15,519 nt of DNA from assembly GCA_905233805.1 (NCBI GenBank), contig CAJOER010000092.1, positions 1 to 15,519 of the forward strand, read 5' to 3'. The notes beneath the pieces were generated by a model. That model was not told the origin of the DNA, made no database searches, and worked only from the letters and a program-made list of their open reading frames with translations. The stretch is from an uncultured Eubacterium sp. Its GTDB lineage: Bacteria; Bacillota; Clostridia; Oscillospirales; Acutalibacteraceae. Position 1 is the stretch's first letter; every line of letters begins with the position of its first letter. The translations under genes were made by a program, and so were the position numbers. Below are positions 1-7,705 of this stretch, in pieces.

Positions 1-536
1 TCAACGCCCTTAGCGCAGACAAGAGTTTCTATTTTATTTTCGGCGCTTATATTTTCGGAAAGCTCGGCAAGCTTTTTTGAGGCGGTCTTTTTTGCTTCGC
101 TGCCCTCATCGGTTTTATCTATAACGTTCTGGAGTTTCTCGGTCGCCTCGTCGCGCGATTTCTGCCGCTCAACTCTCGCCTCTGAAAAATACTGCGTTTC
201 CTTATCCTCACTCTGAACGGAAGCGTCAACGTACTCCGCTTCTCCGAGTGTTTTGGTATCCGAAGACGAAATCAGGGGCTTAATATTCGCCGAAAAATCC
301 GAGTTTTCGTAATACCAGTTGCCCATAACGCCGACACCGAGCAGAAGTACGAACGCGGCAACGGCAAACTTGGTTCTTCGTGCACGTCTTGTTTTCAGCT
401 CTGCTTCGGTAAGAATAGGCTTTTCTTCTCTATCCTCTTCGTTTTCGTCTGGTTCTTCAATGGCAAGCTCTGCGTTTTGATTTAACTCACTGTCATTAAC
501 AGCGTCGGCAAGATTATCTTTCTTCCTGTTTTTCAC
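1..536 (-). CDS. spoIIIAH: SpoIIIAH, sporulation channel protein (C-terminus cut by window edge)
   Basis: SpoIIIAH sits in the mother-cell membrane and binds forespore SpoIIQ across the intermembrane space, forming the outer part of the SpoIIIA-SpoIIQ channel. The first 178 codons are visible. Residues 1-55 are a charged, strongly acidic cytosolic segment, 56-72 a single membrane helix, and the extracytoplasmic part contains the family signature YFSEARVERQKSRDEA (about 116-131) followed by the helical start of the ring-building domain. I chose the GTG at 536: AAAGGGTG lies a few bases upstream, and the gap to the spoIIIAG stop is only 4 bases, which fits the tight operon. The N-terminal cytosolic tail is much longer than the few residues of the Bacillus subtilis protein. 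The end of the gene lies outside the window. Identification rests on the motif and on gene order after spoIIIAG. Confidence 0.93.
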   Translation of the reverse strand, partial: MKNRKKDNLADAVNDSELNQNAELAIEEPDENEEDREEKPILTEAELKTRRARRTKFAVAAFVLLLGVGVMGNWYYENSDFSANIKPLISSSDTKTLGEAEYVDASVQSEDKETQYFSEARVERQKSRDEATEKLQNVIDKTDEGSEAKKTASKKLAELSENISAENKIETLVCAKGV

Positions 537-540
537 AATA

Positions 541-1062
541 TCACCCTTTATGTTTTGAAATACTGATTCTGCTTACGGGTACGCCGTAAAGCGAGGAAAT
601 GCTTTCGGTTATACTCTCCCTGACAAGAGTGTTATCCGCGCCGTCGCAAACTACTGCAACGCCCTGAATATCGGGAAAGTACTCTTTAATAAGCACGGGA
701 GTTTTACCCTCTTGTCCTTCATATAATACATATTCATCCGATTTTGAATAAGAACCCGAAGAAGAGTTTTCTTCAAGATTTTTCGCATATACGCTCTCGT
801 TGGTGTTTTTCAGCGTTATCATTACTTTACATCTGCCGACTCCGCTGATTGAAGAAATAAGTTCTTCGCTTTCGGCTTCAAGACAAGCAATATATTCCCG
901 ATAATCACTTCGGGTAGTATCCGACGCATTTTTATCACCCGACGGAACTAATTCGGACAGCATAATAAGCATAACACCGGCAAGTGCAACGGCAATAATT
1001 ATTTTCAGTTTTTTGTCGCTGTCTTTAAGGTCGCCGAAAAGCTTTTTCAGTTTAATCTCCAA
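541..1062 (-). CDS. spoIIIAG: SpoIIIAG, ring-forming sporulation channel protein
   Basis: SpoIIIAG forms the large ring of the SpoIIIA-SpoIIQ channel in the mother-cell membrane and resembles the EscJ/PrgK ring proteins of type III secretion. The 173-residue product has a short basic cytosolic start, one membrane helix at about 20-38, and an extracytoplasmic region with two parts of a ring-building fold (about 56-90 and 122-170). The hallmark is YFPDIQGVAVVCDGADN (128-144) followed by LVRESITES. The Ser/Gly-rich stretch between the two parts corresponds to the insertion seen in this family. The start is TTG at 1062, overlapping the spoIIIAF end by 11 bases, with GAGGTGAGGG just upstream; the next in-frame ATG falls inside the membrane helix, so TTG is preferred. 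It is somewhat shorter than the Bacillus protein (about 229 residues). Confidence 0.95.
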   Translation of the reverse strand: MEIKLKKLFGDLKDSDKKLKIIIAVALAGVMLIMLSELVPSGDKNASDTTRSDYREYIACLEAESEELISSISGVGRCKVMITLKNTNESVYAKNLEENSSSGSYSKSDEYVLYEGQEGKTPVLIKEYFPDIQGVAVVCDGADNTLVRESITESISSLYGVPVSRISISKHKG

Positions 1063-1495
1063 TGCCCCTCACCTCTGCGTTTATACCTAGTGAATCAAAT
1101 ATGATTTTTTTAACTTCATTTTTATCGTAGCCGTCGCTTACCGCAACTTTTACCGAGTCAATACTTATCTCATAAGTGCTGTAATCTATGCTTACATCCG
1201 AAGAAACGCTTGCGCCCGTAATGCCTTTACTTTCAAGCGTTTCGGTAATTTTTTTGTTTATCATATCGCTGTAAGGAGCGGTATTGTTTTCACTTTCGGC
1301 AATAATGTTTTTATCGAAATTAAACGCCTTTAAATCAATATTTTTTAGCGGGTACAAAACCGAAATAAAAACGAAAAAAGATATGAGAATTCTGTAAAAA
1401 CTTTTCATATTTCCTCTCGGCGTGAAAAGTGAAAAAATAACAGCGAAAACAAGCGATATACATACGCACAGGCACCACTGTTTAACAAAGGCCAT
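1052..1495 (-). CDS. spoIIIAF: SpoIIIAF, sporulation channel membrane protein
   Basis: SpoIIIAF is a small membrane component of the mother-cell SpoIIIA complex. From the ATG at 1495 the product has 147 residues: two N-terminal membrane helices (about 6-25 and 35-51, the second ending in the family-typical VLYPLKNID), then a soluble extracytoplasmic domain related to the ring-building fold. A TTG six codons upstream (1513) keeps the frame open but is unlikely, because the ribosome site GGGAGGA ends 4 bases before the ATG and overlaps the stop of the preceding gene. The C-terminus overlaps spoIIIAG by 11 bases, so the genes are probably translationally coupled. The call rests on the two-helix-plus-domain layout and on position between AE and AG; sequence conservation in this family is weak. 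Confidence 0.9.
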   Translation of the reverse strand: MAFVKQWCLCVCISLVFAVIFSLFTPRGNMKSFYRILISFFVFISVLYPLKNIDLKAFNFDKNIIAESENNTAPYSDMINKKITETLESKGITGASVSSDVSIDYSTYEISIDSVKVAVSDGYDKNEVKKIIFDSLGINAEVRGIGD

Positions 1496-1496
1496 T

Positions 1497-2951
1497 TTAT
1501 CCTCCCGAGGCAACTAAAATTCCGAAAGATACAACAGTCGTCAACATTGATACTATCAGTACAACGTTTATCAGAACGACCGTATCGTTAAAAGCCGTAA
1601 GCACGAGTGAAACGCTTTTATCACCGAAAACGTCGCAGATAATCTGCGCGCAGGTCAGAGCAAATCTCCACAAAACGGTTTCAATAATTGCAGGCATAAA
1701 AACAAGCGCAATCGCGCATATACCGACGACTCCGACGCTGCTCTTAATAAGAGAAGAGTAACTCTGAATTGATACAAGCCCCTCGCTCAGAGTTCCGCCA
1801 ACAACGGGCACAACCGAATTGAGCATAAAACGTATTGAACGAAGGCCGAGGGCGTCGGCTTTTGACGCAACCGCCGTTTTAATCGAAAGAACCGAAACAA
1901 AGGCGCCCGAAATGAAAGAGAGCGCAGTCGTAATCACGCGTTTCATACTTGTTACAAGTCTGCCGAGATTTAATTCTTCACGAAGCCCGGAGCATATTCC
2001 CACGCCGAGAAAACAGTTAACCGCGGGAATAAATATGTTTGAAGAAAGCAGGGACAGTCCCTGAGCAAGGCTCAGCAAAAGCGTATCGGTTGAAAACGAG
2101 GTCGTTATTCCCCCGCCTGCTGCGACGATTGCGGCAAAGACGGGAATAAAAGCAAATACAAAATCGGAAGCAATCTTCACGCTTGACGCGCCTATGTTAA
2201 TACACGGACTTAATTTTGCGACAAGAACAAGCGAAACTGCGAGGGCGGACACCGTTGAATATACGCTGCTCATATCGGAAGAATCGCTTTTAAGGCTCTG
2301 AAAAAGCGCGGTGAGAATAACGTAAATCAGCACGGCGTTTATACCTTCAAGCGGGTTTTTTATTCTCTTTTTTGCAACATTTAACAGCAAGTCCAATACT
2401 TTATTAAATGAAATAGCGGTTATGCCCTGTGTATCAAAACCGCTCAGTCCGAGTTCTTCAAGAAAAGAATACGTATCGCCGTCGAGTTTGTCCTCGAAAA
2501 ATGACAGGTCGTAGGAGCTTAGGTACTCGCCGTATTTTTCGCTGCTGAAATCCTCCGCGCCGAAGGAATTAAACGGGATAATGAGAGCCAGAATCAGTAC
2601 CGAAATAAATACATACGTCCTCTTCATTTCACTATACGAAAGCACGGCAATTTTTGCGCCGAATTCACATACCGAGGCAAGCGCGTTTTCCCCGTTATCT
2701 CGGCAAATATCGGATACGCCCTGAGTAATGAGAGTAACAGAGAGGACTTTTATCATTAAGCCGATATACGCGCCGCCCTGCGAGGAAAGTTCCTTCATTT
2801 TTGATACTATACGGAACACGTCGCTGAGCACGCAGAAAATGATTACTCCTATTCCCGCAAGCGTGAGAGCAAGAGCAAACACCCTGCTTTTTTCTTTTAA
2901 AAACAGCGAACAGAAAACCGTGATTACAGCCGTGAGCAGAAGCTTCGTCAT
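1497..2951 (-). CDS. spoIIIAE: SpoIIIAD-SpoIIIAE fused in one reading frame
   Basis: One 484-residue frame carries two normally separate SpoIIIA proteins. Residues 1-103 match SpoIIIAD: membrane helices at about 3-18, 24-44 and 62-80, then the family motif DICRDNGENALAS (81-93). Residues 109-484 match full-length SpoIIIAE (376 residues against about 399 in Bacillus): a signal-peptide-like start (MKRTYVFISVLILALIIPF, with a possible cleavage site near GAEDF), a soluble segment, then many membrane helices including the Gly-rich AAIVAAGGGITTSF. SpoIIIAE is the polytopic core of the channel complex. AD normally runs about 20 residues past the AGK-like motif into a final helix and stop; here that part is absent and the AE signal helix follows directly. 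There is no good ribosome site before the AE methionine (ATG at 2627). The frame starts with an ATGA overlap with spoIIIAC. It may be a true fusion or a small deletion in the assembly. Confidence 0.9.
   Translation of the reverse strand: MTKLLLTAVITVFCSLFLKEKSRVFALALTLAGIGVIIFCVLSDVFRIVSKMKELSSQGGAYIGLMIKVLSVTLITQGVSDICRDNGENALASVCEFGAKIAVLSYSEMKRTYVFISVLILALIIPFNSFGAEDFSSEKYGEYLSSYDLSFFEDKLDGDTYSFLEELGLSGFDTQGITAISFNKVLDLLLNVAKKRIKNPLEGINAVLIYVILTALFQSLKSDSSDMSSVYSTVSALAVSLVLVAKLSPCINIGASSVKIASDFVFAFIPVFAAIVAAGGGITTSFSTDTLLLSLAQGLSLLSSNIFIPAVNCFLGVGICSGLREELNLGRLVTSMKRVITTALSFISGAFVSVLSIKTAVASKADALGLRSIRFMLNSVVPVVGGTLSEGLVSIQSYSSLIKSSVGVVGICAIALVFMPAIIETVLWRFALTCAQIICDVFGDKSVSLVLTAFNDTVVLINVVLIVSMLTTVVSFGILVASGG
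2628..2951 (-). other. spoIIIAD: SpoIIIAD-derived part of the fused frame, lacking its last helix and stop
   Basis: This segment encodes the 108 residues before the SpoIIIAE methionine. SpoIIIAD is a small polytopic membrane protein of the channel complex, about 130 residues in most spore formers. The first three helices and the conserved region ending EFGAKIAVLS are present; the fourth helix and the stop codon are not. In the +1 frame a TGA overlaps the AE ATG as ATGA, the same arrangement used at the AC/AD boundary, which suggests an ancestral coupled stop-start that was lost. The length argument rests on recalled family sizes, not on an alignment. Confidence 0.7.
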
Positions 2952-3142
2952 AAATCGAACAGCTCCCTGACGGATTTAAACAGAGAGCTTATCTGCGGAA
3001 TCAGCATCATTAATACAACGATAACGCCCGCAAGAGTTGTTAGCATAGCCTGCTCCTCGCGCCCCGAACGGGTCAAAAGCGTATTCAGCACCGCAACGAT
3101 AATTCCTATTGCGGCGATTTTAAATATTAAGTTTACTTCCAT
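2948..3142 (-). CDS. spoIIIAC: SpoIIIAC, small sporulation channel membrane protein
   Basis: SpoIIIAC is a component of the mother-cell SpoIIIA channel of about 65 residues. The 64-residue product has two membrane helices (about 5-24 and 32-55) separated by a short charged loop, TRSGREEQA, which is typical of the family. Its stop overlaps the start of the next gene as ATGA, so translation is probably coupled to AD. The start is ATG at 3142, 15 bases after the spoIIIAB stop. Length, helix pattern, loop motif and operon position agree. Confidence 0.93.
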   Translation of the reverse strand: MEVNLIFKIAAIGIIVAVLNTLLTRSGREEQAMLTTLAGVIVVLMMLIPQISSLFKSVRELFDL

Positions 3143-3157
3143 TTTTTTACACCCCGT

Positions 3158-3610
3158 TTATATGACCGTAAAGCTGATAATCAGCCCGCAGAACAAGCCG
3201 AGAACTATATAGATTTTCGAGTCTTTTTCACACCTTTTGCTGTATTTTTCAGCGCAAAGCGAGATATATGATTTAAACCCCTCAATCATCTTAAGCTGCG
3301 TTTTCGCATCGGTTTTACCGAGAGAAAAAAGAAAACGCGCAAGCTCCTTGTTTTCCTCGCTTCCGAGCGGTGAATTAAGAGCGTTTCCGTCAGTGATACA
3401 ATCCGCGGTAATGAAGGAAAGATGTTCAAACCCGTTATTTTCTATAAGATAGAGCACCGAATTTTTTCTAAAAGAAATGTCTATACTAATTATGTCGCAA
3501 AGAGATACAAGCTCTCTGCATATGAGCATCTTTTCCCTTAATTTAAACGACAGGAACGCCCCTGCCGAAGTTGTTGAAAAAACTATCATTATTGCTCCTG
3601 CGTATTTCAC
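3158..3610 (-). CDS. spoIIIAB: SpoIIIAB, sporulation channel membrane protein
   Basis: SpoIIIAB is a membrane component of the SpoIIIA complex, distantly related to the GspF-type platform proteins of type II secretion. The 150-residue product starts with a membrane helix (about 3-19), has a cytosolic helical domain with the family pattern LREKMLICRELVSLCDIIS (24-42), and ends with a second membrane helix (about 133-150). The start is GTG at 3610, supported by GGAGGT 6 bases upstream; the length then equals that usual in the family (about 170). This start lies 68 bases inside the 3' end of spoIIIAA, an unusually long overlap, but the strong ribosome site and the complete N-terminal helix argue for it. 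Confidence 0.92.
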   Translation of the reverse strand: MKYAGAIMIVFSTTSAGAFLSFKLREKMLICRELVSLCDIISIDISFRKNSVLYLIENNGFEHLSFITADCITDGNALNSPLGSEENKELARFLFSLGKTDAKTQLKMIEGFKSYISLCAEKYSKRCEKDSKIYIVLGLFCGLIISFTVI

Positions 3611-4523
3611 TTATAACCTCCGACGCATTTATAATTTCCGGCTTGTAGGTATAACCGTCAAGCATAACAATATATGAAAACTCCCCAGTTGAAAGAAGTG
3701 ATGAAACAATCTCTTTTCTGTATAAATCCTCTTTCCTGCCGATATGAACCGAAAGCGCAAAGGATATTCCGCAGGCAAGTCCTTTAATAACCGAATACGC
3801 TTCCTCAGGCGTTGCTATTTCGTCGCACACTATCAGTTCGGGCGAAAGAGTCCTCGTTGCAATTTCAATCCCGAGCGGCTTCGGATACGACGATAAAATG
3901 TCGGTATTAACTCCTGAATCAGCGGAACAATGAGCAAAAAGTTCATCCCTCTCATCAACTGCGCAGACTTTGATATATCTTCCGCTTTTACCGTTGGAAA
4001 GCTGTTTTGCAAGGTCGCGCAGGAAGGTTGTCTTACCGCTGTTGGGAGCGCCGGCAACTATAATTGACGGTATCTCTTTAAGATATATTCTGTTGATGAC
4101 GGGTAGGCTGAAAGAGTCCGCGTCGCGCGGAATTCTGATACAAAGCGAGGTTATATTACTGAGCGTGATAAGTTCCCCACCGTCATACACCGCATGTCCC
4201 GAAATACCGACTCTCACGCCGCCGTCAAGGGTTATGTAGCCGTATTTGACAGTATCGTTATGAGCGTGAACCGAATAGTCGCAAAGGGACATAAACAGCC
4301 TGTCAAACTCTTTTTCGTCAAGTTTTACGCAGTGGACGGACGGAGCGTCGTACAAATCGCCGTTAAAATCAATAAAGTACGTTGAATTGCGTATTACAAG
4401 AGTGATATAACCGCCTCTTTTCATACGTATTTCGCTCACTTTTTCAACTATTCCGGTATCTATCATATTGAACACTTCTTTTAAAGAAACGCTCATATGT
4501 CCGAGTAAATTTTCGGGTATCAA
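3543..4523 (-). CDS. spoIIIAA: SpoIIIAA, ATPase of the sporulation channel
   Basis: SpoIIIAA is the cytosolic ATPase of the SpoIIIA complex, related to secretion-system ATPases, and is thought to energise the channel in the mother cell. Counted from the TTG at 4523 (326 residues), Walker A is GAPNSGKTT (158-166) and Walker B is LIVCDEIATPEEA (230-242), followed by a conserved SVH (258-260). The N-terminal domain carries the typical YGYITLDGGVRVGISG (94-109). Two starts are possible: GTG at 4532 or TTG at 4523. GAGGTGA sits 5 bases before the TTG but overlaps the GTG, and the predicted transcript starts only a few bases upstream of it, so I prefer TTG; the difference is three residues. The 3' end overlaps spoIIIAB by 68 bases. 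Confidence 0.95.
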   Translation of the reverse strand: MIPENLLGHMSVSLKEVFNMIDTGIVEKVSEIRMKRGGYITLVIRNSTYFIDFNGDLYDAPSVHCVKLDEKEFDRLFMSLCDYSVHAHNDTVKYGYITLDGGVRVGISGHAVYDGGELITLSNITSLCIRIPRDADSFSLPVINRIYLKEIPSIIVAGAPNSGKTTFLRDLAKQLSNGKSGRYIKVCAVDERDELFAHCSADSGVNTDILSSYPKPLGIEIATRTLSPELIVCDEIATPEEAYSVIKGLACGISFALSVHIGRKEDLYRKEIVSSLLSTGEFSYIVMLDGYTYKPEIINASEVISEIRRSNNDSFFNNFGRGVPVV

Positions 4524-4540
4524 TACCCTCACCTCGGTTA

Positions 4541-4570
4541 ATAATATGAGATTGTCCCGTTAAATATTAC
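4541..4570 (-). promoter_or_regulatory. Candidate sigma-E promoter of the spoIIIA operon
   Basis: On the minus strand GTAATATT (4570-4563) and CATATTAT (4548-4541) are separated by 14 bases, close to the sigma-E pattern of an ATATT-type -35 and a CATACAnT-type -10. In Bacillus the spoIIIA operon is transcribed by sigma-E, so both position and function fit. The implied transcript start falls within a few bases of the ribosome binding site, giving an almost absent leader. The start site is inferred only from spacing. Confidence 0.6.
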
Positions 4571-4596
4571 AAAAGGTTAAAATTACGCCTCATTGA

Positions 4597-4625
4597 TTGA
4601 AGATTAAAATAAATTATGCTATTAT
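4597..4625 (+). promoter_or_regulatory. Candidate vegetative promoter of the YfhO-like gene
   Basis: TTGAAG (4597-4602) and TATTAT (4620-4625) are 17 bases apart, and the -10 box carries an extended TG one base upstream (TGC). The start codon follows 30 bases later with AGAGGA as ribosome site. It lies divergent to the spoIIIA promoter in a 132-base intergenic region. Confidence 0.5.
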
Positions 4626-4655
4626 CTTTATGTATTTTATTTTAGAGGAACAGCA

Positions 4656-5765
4656 ATGGATATCACTACTACGTCTAAAAAGCTTTCTGCAAATAAATTC
4701 ATTAACGCCGAAACCGTAAGCTGGGGACTTTCCTTCTTTGCGGTATCGCTCTTATTTATCATTTTAAAACAGCTTTTCAAGGTTGCTATTTCGCTTTCCG
4801 CGCCGGTTTCGTGCGGTATTGCTGCGGCAATCTCGGCGGCTGTTTTATTTGTTGCGGAAAAGAAGTTTGTTTTCCCGTTCAACGCACGGACGACAAATAC
4901 AAAACAGATACTGTTTTATCTTTTCAGATGTCTTATTGATTTCGGCTTTTACAAAATAGCGTCGTTCTTCTTTGTAACGGTATTAAAACAGCGAATCAGT
5001 TTTGTATTCTTCGTAGTATTTTTTATCTATTTATTTTTCAATTACTACTTTGATAGACTTATAGTTTTCGACTGCCGCGGAAAGGCTAAAGATTTAACAA
5101 ACGGCTCGGTTTACGAGGCGTTCTGGGGCAACCGCTACGTTGCCGCGTCAATGGCGCTTGCTTTCCTTGCATTCACGTTTATCTATCTTGTTTCGATGCT
5201 TTTCCCCTTCGGCGATTTGACCGTACTAAGGATGGATTTATACCATCAGTACGGACCGCTGTTCTGCGAATTTTATGACAGGATAACGCATTTCCGGAGC
5301 TTCCTTTATTCCTGGAATTCGGGCGGCGGCTCGTCCTTCCTCGGAAACTATTTCAATTATCTTTCCAGTCCCCTTTCGCTGATTATCTTACTCTTTGACC
5401 GCAAGGATATGCCTTACGCAATAACAACCCTCGTTGCGGTTAAGGGTATTTTATGCGCGGGCGCATTTACGTTTTATCTTAAACACTCGCTAAAAAGCCA
5501 CTCGCTTGTAAGCGCGGCTTTCGGCGGGTTCTATGCGTTTTGCTCTTATTTCCTTGCATATTACTGGAACATAATGTGGATTGACGGAATGATTATGTTC
5601 CCGTTTGTTATTCTCGGAATTGAAAGGATTATAAAATACGGCAAGCCTGCCTGCTTTATTGCGTCGCTTACCGTACTGCTTTATTCAACCTACTATATAG
5701 GATATATGACCTGCCTTTTCTCGGTTATATATTTCTTTGCATATTTCGTAATAACAGGTTTTTAA
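4656..5765 (+). CDS. GtrA-like/YfhO membrane protein, N-terminal piece of a frameshifted gene
   Basis: This 369-codon piece holds the N-terminal third of a YfhO-family (PF09586) membrane protein. Residues 1-140 are four membrane helices (about 24-42, 48-67, 84-108, 113-131) with basic/aromatic ends such as FVAEKKFVF and YYFDRLIVF, resembling GtrA-type lipid-sugar membrane domains. From about 160 the YfhO core begins: RMDLYHQYGP (192-201), SWNSGGGSSFLG (219-230), then repeated helices. YfhO proteins are GT-C-like enzymes; Bacillus YfhO is linked to glycosylation of lipoteichoic acid, so a role in decorating envelope polymers with lipid-linked sugars is likely but inferred. The start ATG has AGAGGA 6 bases upstream. 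The frame ends at TAA inside GGTTTTTAA; one extra T would continue straight into the following frame, so this is half of one gene. Confidence 0.8.
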   Translation: MDITTTSKKLSANKFINAETVSWGLSFFAVSLLFIILKQLFKVAISLSAPVSCGIAAAISAAVLFVAEKKFVFPFNARTTNTKQILFYLFRCLIDFGFYKIASFFFVTVLKQRISFVFFVVFFIYLFFNYYFDRLIVFDCRGKAKDLTNGSVYEAFWGNRYVAASMALAFLAFTFIYLVSMLFPFGDLTVLRMDLYHQYGPLFCEFYDRITHFRSFLYSWNSGGGSSFLGNYFNYLSSPLSLIILLFDRKDMPYAITTLVAVKGILCAGAFTFYLKHSLKSHSLVSAAFGGFYAFCSYFLAYYWNIMWIDGMIMFPFVILGIERIIKYGKPACFIASLTVLLYSTYYIGYMTCLFSVIYFFAYFVITGF

Positions 5766-5806
5766 ACAGAGGCGTAATCTTTGCATTTTCCTCCGTTTTA
5801 TGCGCT

Positions 5807-7705
5807 ATGCTCTGCGCCGTAACGCTTATCCCCGTATTTCTTATTCTTCAGGGCGCGTCGGCAACGTCGGATTCCGCACCGACAACGTTTACAAGCTATT
5901 TTGATATGCTCAATCTGATAACGTCTCACCTTGCGGGGCTTGAAACCACTATCCGCTCATCGGGCGACGACGTGCTGCCGAATATTTACTGTTCAATACT
6001 GAGCATACTTCTTCTTCCGCTTTATATCGCAAACAGCAAGATACGTATGAAGGAAAAAATCGTATATGTGATTTTAATAATCTTCTTCGTATTCAGCTTT
6101 AACAACAACTGGTTTAACTTCGTATGGCACGCGCTCCATTTCCCGAACGATTTGCCGTACAGGTTCTCCTTTATGTATTCGTTCTTCATCCTTGTAATCG
6201 CGTTCAGGGCGTTGAAATACATTAAAGGCGTTGAATACAGGGACGTTGCGTTCACGGGTATGCTCTGGATTTTTGCAGTAATCATAATGCAGAAATATTC
6301 AACGAACAAGATGACGGAATACACAATTTATCTTAATATCGCGCTTATCCTCGTCTGGTCCGCGTTCCTGCTCATTCTCAAAAAGGGCAAAATGCAAAAG
6401 GCAATTCTTGCGCTTTGCGTATTCTGCGTTGCATTTTGTGAAATCATAGTTGCGGATATGAATTCGTTTTTATTCACGCAGTATGAAAAGGATTACGTAG
6501 TTCATTACGACACCTACCGCGAGGCAATCAAAAACGTATACGATAACGACAGCAGCTTTTACCGTATGGAACTGAGTTATCTTGATACGAGAATGGACCC
6601 CTGCCTTTACGGATACCGCGGTATGAGCACCTTCTCTTCAATGGCTTACGAGGATTACTCTCAAAATCAGTATTCTCTCGGCAATTCAAGTAACAGAATC
6701 AATTCATATACCTATAACACTCAGACGCCGGTTTACAATATGATGTACGCACTGAAATACATTATCAAAACCGACAGCAGCGTTCAGCCTTCGGCGGATT
6801 ACTATACAAACACTTATATAACCAAGGATAAAAACGCCGAGGTTTACGAAAACGACTATTATCTTCCCGTTGCGTTTAGCGTATCGGAGGACGTGAAGAA
6901 ATGGGAAGTTGAAGAGGGCAACCCGTTTGAAGCGCAGGAGGATTTCATTGACCGCGCGGCGGGAGTTTCCGACGTATTTATTCCTGCCGAGGTTGCAGGC
7001 TTTGACTCCGACGGAGCCTCCACGGACGAGATTACAGAAAACGGAACCTACTATTTTTCAAAGCTTGACGAGGACACAACTTCGGCGTCAATAAACATTG
7101 ATATTAAAAACGTTAAAGACGGTAACCTTTACGTTTATATTTCCTCTCCCGAAATTGAAAACGTAAACTATTCGTGGGATAACGAAGAGCACACTCATTA
7201 TCAGAGCATCAACGAGCCGAATATAATCGACCTCGGATATCACAAAAAGGGCGATATTGTAACCGCATCGCTTGAATGCGGCTCAATAGATACAGACAGT
7301 TCATTCTTTGATTTTTACGCATACAACGTTGACAAAGAGGTGTTTGACAGCGCTTACGAGCTTCTTGAACAGGGCGCTTTCAACATTGAAAAATTCAGCG
7401 ATACAAAACTCAGCGGCAAGGTTAACGCGGGATTTGACGGATATCTTTACACGTCAATTCCTTACGATAAAGGCTGGAGCGTCTATATTGACGGAAAGAA
7501 AGCGGAAATATTTGAACTTGCCGACTGTCAGCTTGCATGTAAAATCAGCCAGGGCGAACACAGCGTCGTTATGAAATACGAGCCGAGAGGTCTGCACTAC
7601 GGAGCGGCGATAAGCGCAGCCTCATGGCTCGGTCTCATAGGATATTTCCTTCAGAAAAAGTTTAAAATAGTTAAGAAGAAGGATAATATTGTTGAAACTG
7701 TCTAA
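5807..7705 (+). CDS. YfhO-family membrane protein, C-terminal piece of the frameshifted gene
   Basis: This frame continues the YfhO protein begun upstream. Homologous reading resumes at 5762 (LNRGVIFAFSSVLCAM), before the first ATG at 5807; there is no ribosome site for that ATG, so separate translation is doubtful. It contains the remaining helices of the core (to about residue 195 of this piece), then a large extracytoplasmic domain and a final helix. The end is typical of YfhO: GYLYTSIPYDKGWSVYIDGK, a G-E-H-S-V turn, MKYEPRGLHYGAAIS and a last membrane segment before a basic tail. The joined protein would be about 1,015 residues, near the usual family size. The shift needed is -1 (one base missing). 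It could be an assembly homopolymer error, phase variation, true decay or, less likely, ribosomal slippage. Confidence 0.8.
   Translation: MLCAVTLIPVFLILQGASATSDSAPTTFTSYFDMLNLITSHLAGLETTIRSSGDDVLPNIYCSILSILLLPLYIANSKIRMKEKIVYVILIIFFVFSFNNNWFNFVWHALHFPNDLPYRFSFMYSFFILVIAFRALKYIKGVEYRDVAFTGMLWIFAVIIMQKYSTNKMTEYTIYLNIALILVWSAFLLILKKGKMQKAILALCVFCVAFCEIIVADMNSFLFTQYEKDYVVHYDTYREAIKNVYDNDSSFYRMELSYLDTRMDPCLYGYRGMSTFSSMAYEDYSQNQYSLGNSSNRINSYTYNTQTPVYNMMYALKYIIKTDSSVQPSADYYTNTYITKDKNAEVYENDYYLPVAFSVSEDVKKWEVEEGNPFEAQEDFIDRAAGVSDVFIPAEVAGFDSDGASTDEITENGTYYFSKLDEDTTSASINIDIKNVKDGNLYVYISSPEIENVNYSWDNEEHTHYQSINEPNIIDLGYHKKGDIVTASLECGSIDTDSSFFDFYAYNVDKEVFDSAYELLEQGAFNIEKFSDTKLSGKVNAGFDGYLYTSIPYDKGWSVYIDGKKAEIFELADCQLACKISQGEHSVVMKYEPRGLHYGAAISAASWLGLIGYFLQKKFKIVKKKDNIVETV

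Noticed and set aside
1496..1513. TTG at 1513 as start of spoIIIAF
   Set aside because: The ribosome site lies downstream of it, directly before the ATG at 1495.
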